A stretch of 64,000 nucleotides of DNA. Source: Carya illinoinensis (lineage: Eukaryota; Streptophyta; Magnoliopsida; Fagales; Juglandaceae). The notes beneath the pieces are model-generated. The model saw only the letters and a list, made by a program, of their open reading frames with translations, did no database searches and was not told the origin of the DNA. Below, piece after piece: positions 56,475 through 64,000 of the stretch (positions within the stretch are counted from its first letter, which is position 1; each line of letters starts with the position of its first letter). The position numbers were made by a program, and so were the translations under genes. The stretch lies in NCBI RefSeq assembly GCF_018687715.1, contig NC_056766.1:46974933-47038932 (forward strand), in the 5' to 3' direction.

Positions 56475-57692
56475 ATGGGGAGACCAAGGAAATCTACTCA
56501 GGAGCCACGGGGCAATACCTCAAAAGATGACTCCATAGCCGAAGCAATACGGCAGATGATGGAGTTCATGCAGCAGAATATTAGGCCACAACAGACAGGG
56601 CCTTGGCCACAACAAGGAGGACCTTGGCCACCACAAGGGGGTCCCTGGCCACAACAAGGAGGGCCTTGTCCACAGCAAGGAGGGTTTTGGCCAAAACCAG
56701 GAGGTCCTTGGCCACATCAGGGAGGGCCTTGGATGTACTCGGGAGGGTCCAGTAGCATGGTGCAAGCTGGATGCACCTATGAGCGCTTCCTGGCGCATAG
56801 AACCCCACACTTCACTGGAGAAGAGAATCCACTCCAAGCTGGGAAATGGATCAAAGACCTGGAAAGAACATTTGAGGTGTGTGGATGCACCGAGGTGCAA
56901 CAGGTACTCTACGCCAGCTATCTGTTGCAAGGCACCGCTTCTGATTGGTGGGATACCAAGAGGGTGATGCTGGAATCAGAATTGGGATCTTTCGTTGCTG
57001 TGACCTGGCAGCGCTTCAAGAAATAATTTAATGACTGCTTCTTTCCCACAGCGGTAAGGAAGCAAAAGGAAAGAGAGTTCTCAAATCTGGTCCAAGGGGG
57101 CACGACAGTGGAACAGTACGCCCGGAGATTCATAGAACTTGGGCGATTTGCTCCCCACCTTATCGCCACAGAGGAGATGCGAGCTGATCCTTTTCAGGAG
57201 GGACTACGCCCTGATATACGCCGTATGGTGGTCAGCCATCGAATATCCACTTTTCAGGAATTAGTGGATGTGGCCACCCTTGTGGAGTTAGAGAAAATAA
57301 TCTGAGTATGGGCTCCCCTCTAGGACATAAGAGGCAGAGTTTTTTTGGTGAAGGAAGCAGCTCGGGTTCGCCTCAGAAATTTGTTCAGCAGACCAGAACT
57401 CGACCTCAAATGTCCTCAGGTGTTCGTATGGGAGGACGGGTGCCAATTTGTGAAGCATGTAATAGAGCTTATGAGGGCGAGTGTCGGCTGAGTAGTGGAC
57501 CCCAGTGTTACCGGTGCGGCCAAGTGGGACATATTGCTCGGGAATGCCCCATCAGAGTTCAAGGAAGCCGTGGAGGTAGACACGGTGGAAGAACCAACCC
57601 GAGACAAGCAGTGCAAGCCCGGGTTTATGCTGTCACACCCGGAGAGGTGGATGATGAGGCACCAGCGACCCATGATGCTGGAGTAATTACAG
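56475..57692 (+). pseudogene. Chromovirus copy 2 gag, broken
   Basis: Starts MGRPRKSTQE as in copy 1, with the same Gly-Pro-Trp repeat block and core (YERFLAHRTPHFTGEENPLQ). TAA at 57024-57026 replaces the Glu codon of copy 1. A net 2-base gain near 57288 shifts the frame so that TGA at 57303 ends it. The frame reopens at about 57308 and carries the knuckle CYRCGQVGHIARECP near 57510. The exon ends ACA-G at 57692. Confidence 0.88.
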
Positions 57693-57788
57693 GTATGGAT
57701 TTATTTAAATTTTAAGTTGGATTTAATTTTTGGTATTTTGGTTTCTCCTTTGCTTTTTGGATTTTATGGGTTAATGTGTTTGGTTCAG
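57693..57788 (+). other. Intron-like 96-bp segment between gag and pol, copy 2
   Basis: GTATGG ... TTTGGTTCAG, the same length and position as in copy 1. By eye it differs from copy 1 at about nine or more sites including compensating small indels, more than the coding sequence on either side. Unspliced translation stops at TAA 57713-57715, a different codon from copy 1 but still inside the segment. Confidence 0.65.
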
Positions 57789-60700
57789 GAAGAGTTCGTT
57801 TGTATGAGTTTTATGCTTGCACTTTGTTTGATTCCGGTGCATCACAGTCGTTTGTATCTTCCACTTTTGCTCGGGTGTGTAATTTGGTCACGGAACCGTT
57901 ACCAAAGTCTATGGTAGTGGCTTTACCCGATGGTGAAATGGTGTGGTGTTCCAAGATTGCTTTGGGATGTCCGTTAAATTTTGAGGGAAGGTTTTTGGAT
58001 GCTGATTTGGTGGTGTTTAAGCTGTTGGGTTTTGATATCATCCTCGGGATGGATTGGCTATACCGATATTCTGCGAGTATTAATTGCAAAAGTCGGATAA
58101 TTAGCTTTCAGCTTCTAGATGGTGATTGTCTGGAATTTGCAGGGAGTAAGTTAAAAGAAAAGCCGATAATTATATCGGCAATTCGAGCAAGAAGAGAGAT
58201 TGCATGGGGAGCGGATGCATTCTTGGTTCAGATGGTGTCCACGCCGTCCGAGGAGAAGTCTTTGGCAGACATTCTAGTTGTGGAAGAATTCCCCGATGTG
58301 TTTGTGGACGACTTGCCCGGACTACCCCCTGTGCGGGAAATGGAATTTGTTATAGACTTGGAACCTGGAGCGGCTCCCGTGCATAAAGCCCCTTATCGTA
58401 TGGCACCGGCTGAATTAAAAGAGTTGAAAACTCAGTTGCAAGAGCTGGTAGAGAAGGGATTTATTCAGCCTAGTACTTCACCGTGGGGTGCACCAGTTTT
58501 GTTTGTTAAAAAGAAAGATGGAACCCTCCGTATGTGCATAGATTATCGGGAATTGAATAAGGTGACCATCAAAAATAAATATCCTCTCCCGCGGATAGAT
58601 GATTTATTTGATCAGCTTCAAGGAGCAGCCGTATTCTCTAAAATTGATCTGAGGTCGGGATACTACCAGCTGAGGATCAGAGACAAGGATGTGCCTAAAA
58701 CTGCCTTCAGGTCGAGGTATGGGCATTATGAATTTAAGGTGATGCCGTTCAGGTTAGCTAATGCCCCTGCTGCTTTCATGGATTTAATGAATCGAGTATT
58801 TCGACCTTATCTGGATTCATTTGTGGTAGTATTCATCGATGATATTCTGATTTATTCCCGAGATGTTGAAGAGCACATGTATCATCTTCGTTTGGTACTT
58901 GGGAAATTGAGAGAACACCAATTGTACGCCAAGCTCAGCAAGTGTGAATTCTGGTTGGAAGAAGTTAAATTTCTTGGGCATGTAATTTCCTGAGACGGAG
59001 CGGCTGTTGATCCTAGTAAGGTAGAAGCCATTTTGTCATGGCAGCGCCCGACTACAGTGCGCGAGATCCGGAGTTTCTTGGGGCTCGCCGGATACTACCG
59101 AAGATTTGTGGAGGGATTTGCTCGCCTATCCGGACCTCTCACAGCTTTGACTCGGAAGAATACAGAATTTGTTTGGTCAGATAAGTGTGAGAGAAGCTTC
59201 CAAGAATTAAAGAACAGGTTGACTACGGCACCAGTGTTAGCGCTCCCAGAACCGCATAAGCCATTCGTAATCTTCAGTGATGCGTCTAAGTTTGGTTTGG
59301 GTTGTGTCCTTATGCAGGAAGGACGGGTTGTTGCCTATGCATCTCGTCAGCTAAAGGACCATGAGAAGAATTATCCGACGCACGATTTAGAATTGGCTGT
59401 GATTGTTTTTGCTCTCAAGATCTGGCGACACTTCTTGTATGGGGAAGCTTGCGAGGTATTTACTGATCACAAGAGCTTGAAGCATTTGTTTTCCCAGAAA
59501 AATCTGAATATGAGGCAGAGGCGATGGCTAGAGCTAATAAGTGACTATCAATGTGAGATCAAGTACCATCCGGGGAAGGCTAATATAGTTGCTGATGCTT
59601 TGAGCTGAAAGTTGCACTTGGAAGATGAAGCCGAGCCGTCAAAATTGGATTCGTTGCTTTGTGGGATGAGAAGGCTCCTTATTGAGAGTTCGCAGCAAGA
59701 AGAGATTTTATCTTCAGTTCTGGATATTCAGGTAACTGATTTTGAAGAATTGAAGACTCTTCAAAGGAAGGATCCGAAGATGCTGAATATCAGAAAAAGA
59801 GTCAGAAAATCTCGAGGGCCGTTGCATTATAGCATGGATAAAGATGGGATACTTCGGTTCCGAGATCGCAGAGTGGTCCCTAAAGATTCAGAATTCAAAA
59901 AGCAGATCATTGCAGAAGCTCATGCGGCCCCTTATTCAGTTCATTCCGGCAGTACAAAGATGTATCGGGATTTGAAGAAAAATTACTGGTGGGATGGAAT
60001 GAAGAAGGATATTGCCTTATATGTTGAGAAATGCCACACATGCCGTCATGTGAAGGCCGAGCATCAAAGACCTGCAGGTATGCTCCAACCCCTCCCTATT
60101 CCTGAGTGGAAATGGGATGACATCACGATGGACTTTGTAGTGGGTTTGCCGAGAACACCTAGTGGGAAAAATTCTGTTTGGGTGATTGTTGACCAGTTAA
60201 CGAAAAGTGCTCATTTCCTGCTTATTAATAACACCGACTCCTTGGGTAAGTTGACACGCTTGTACATGAAAGAAATAGTGTTGCTGCACGGCATACCAAA
60301 GAGTATAGTGTCGGATCGAGACCCGAGGTTCACGTCGCAGTTCTGGAAGAGTTTGCAGGCAGCTTTGGGTACTAAGTTGAAGTTCAGTACTGCATATCAC
60401 CCGCAGACAGACGGCCAATCAGAGCGCACCATTCAGACCCTTGAAGACATGTTGCGAGCATGTGTCATAGAATTTCAAGGGAGTTGGGAAAACCATTTGC
60501 CACTCATCGAGTTTGCATATAATAATAGCTTCCATGCGACCATTCAGATGGCTCCCTATGAAACTCTTTATGGGAGAAAGTGCAGGTCGCCCTTGTGTTG
60601 GGATGAAGTCGGGGAGAGTAGGATTATTGGACCTGAAATAATTCAAGAGATGCAAAACCAAATCCAGATCATCAGAGATAAAATGGCGGCAGCTCAGAGT

Positions 60701-61174
60701 CGCCAGAAAAGCTACGCTAATACCAGGAGGAGAGAGTTGTCTTTTGAAGTTGGTGATTGGGTTTACTTTAAAGTCTCTCCCATGAGAGGTGTTAAGCGTT
60801 TTGGTAAGAAGAGGAAGTTGGATCCGAGGTATGTTGGCCCTTTTCAGATTCTGGAGAAGGTAGGGTCCGTCGCCTATAGAGTTGCTTTGCCGAGATATTT
60901 TGGAGATATTCATGATGTCTTCCACGTATCATCCCTGAAGAAGAGCTTTGGACAGCAAGAGCCACGCTTCGTCGACCTAGAGGGTATTCAGTTGCAACCG
61001 GATCTCACTTATGAAGTTGTTTTGTCACAGATCATAGATTGGAAGGAGCAACAGTTGAGATCCAAGATGATACCTTTGGTTAAGGTGGCGTGGAGAGATC
61101 CGTTAGCTCAAGACTTCTCTTGGGAGCGAGCAGCGGACATGAGGGAGCAGTACCCGTACTTGTTTGAAGGATGA
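57789..61174 (+). pseudogene. Chromovirus copy 2 pol (PR-RT-RH-INT-chromodomain), two stops
   Basis: One frame from the splice junction to TGA at 61172. Protease DSGAS at about 57832; RT with FIDD at 58832-58843, and FRL in place of the usual FGL before it; RNase H from IFSDAS near 59272. From 59612 to the end 520 codons are open: integrase finger ([15 protein letters not shown] ... CHTC), core ([27 protein letters not shown] with the Glu), GPF near 60838, and a chromodomain-like tail ([33 protein letters not shown]). Stops: TGA at 58991 (CGA in copy 1) and TGA at 59606 (CGG in copy 1). It is nearly complete but cannot make full Pol without readthrough. Confidence 0.94.
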
Positions 61175-61277
61175 AGGTATGTATCTTAATCTTGGTCACA
61201 GATGGTATGTGTGTTTTTATGTGGCTTCTTTAAGTTGGTGGTTGATCTTGCAAATTTCGAGGACGAAATTTGTTTTT

Positions 61278-61290
61278 AAGGGGGGGAGGA
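61278..61290 (+). other. Polypurine tract, chromovirus copy 2
   Basis: aagggggggagga directly before the 3' LTR. Confidence 0.87.
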
Positions 61291-63440
<2,150 letters not shown>

Positions 63441-63445
63441 ATAAT

Positions 63446-64000
63446 TCTTCTGGTATTATTTTGTAGACATCAGTGGAAGTGTTGTAATTTTAGTAATATT
63501 TTTGTTAATTAGTTTTAGTAACATTACTTTTATGTAATATTTTTGTAATTTTTGTTTCTTATTATTTAGCTCTGTCTTTGGATATGATGAAACAAAATCT
63601 TGGTTCCAAATATGTACATATTTATTTATTCCCGATTCATCTTTACTAATATGTAAAGATTTTACTTACTAATCTTTTTAATTTGTTTTGAAACTAATTA
63701 TTAATAAATTCAATTATTTTGTAATAAAATATAACTTGTTTTGGCATTAAAACTAATTTCAACTTTTTGAGTGTAAGAAAGTTTACTTTATAATCAAAAG
63801 AGTTAAATTATAATGTAAATGTGTAAAACATTTAGAGCATTCTTCCCGTACAAAAATAAAACATAAATATCATTTTTAACTGTTTTAATATATGTGTGCA
63901 AACGTTACAAAATGGTTTTTATATGAATGTTTTCTTTTTTGCAACGGAGGAATGTTCTGAGTGTCATTTGAGTAATGTTACTCAGTTATAATAAGTTGAG
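63446..64000. repeat. AT-rich tandem unit continuing after chromovirus copy 2
   Basis: Continues the sequence interrupted at 54123 (tggtattattttgtagacat against tggacattattttgtagaca at 53970) and then runs parallel to 53290-53680. No gene seen up to the window edge. Confidence 0.65.

Overview
The window is plant nuclear DNA, most likely eudicot pericentromeric or other repeat-rich heterochromatin. It holds plant-type LTR retrotransposons of several lineages, a plant L1-like LINE, two non-autonomous hAT elements and AT-rich filler. I found no convincing host gene, tRNA, rRNA or CRISPR array. The species cannot be named from this sequence.

Layout. (1) 1-7581: a very young large non-autonomous LTR element (LARD-like, + strand). 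It has 3.2 kb LTRs (the left one is cut by the window edge), a tRNA-Asp primer site, and a 2.5 kb interior with one small coiled-coil ORF behind its own TATA box. (2) 7582-27747: old, rearranged Tat-like Ty3/gypsy material on the minus strand. A gag-less pol remnant (7.6-11.2 kb) is fused to an LTR piece (12.0-12.5 kb). A second copy has an LTR, gag and protease (27.7-25.1 kb), lacks RT and integrase, keeps tandem repeats (24.9-23.2 kb), and carries an antisense ORF (12.9-15.1 kb, + strand). A hAT element (11198-12027) and a full-length LINE with both ORFs open (16121-21983) are inserted in it. (3) 27748-33242: a long minus-strand LTR, solo or truncated, full of tandem repeats and carrying a second hAT element (29869-30731). 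(4) 33243-42025: an LTR fragment of the first element's family, split by a complete Tekay-like chromovirus (33386-41895, TSD aatag). (5) 42026-47467: T-rich non-coding DNA with degenerate repeats and a long-inverted-repeat element (about 44.78-45.87 kb). (6) 47468-53219: a minus-strand Tork/Tnt1-like copia element (TSD gaacc). (7) 53220-64000: AT-rich tandemly repeated DNA split by a second copy of the chromovirus (54124-63440, TSD ataat).

Most interesting points. Both chromovirus copies carry a 96-bp GT...AG segment exactly between gag and protease. Removing it joins gag and pol in frame; leaving it in stops translation just after Gag. This looks like a splicing switch for the Gag to Gag-Pol ratio. 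The copia element shows an apparent LTR-to-LTR gene conversion that ran 130 bp past the LTR, copying host flank into the element, replacing its polypurine tract and giving pol a 28-residue foreign tail. The first element has LTRs with no difference I could see over 1,865 bp, so it moved very recently although it encodes no replication enzymes.
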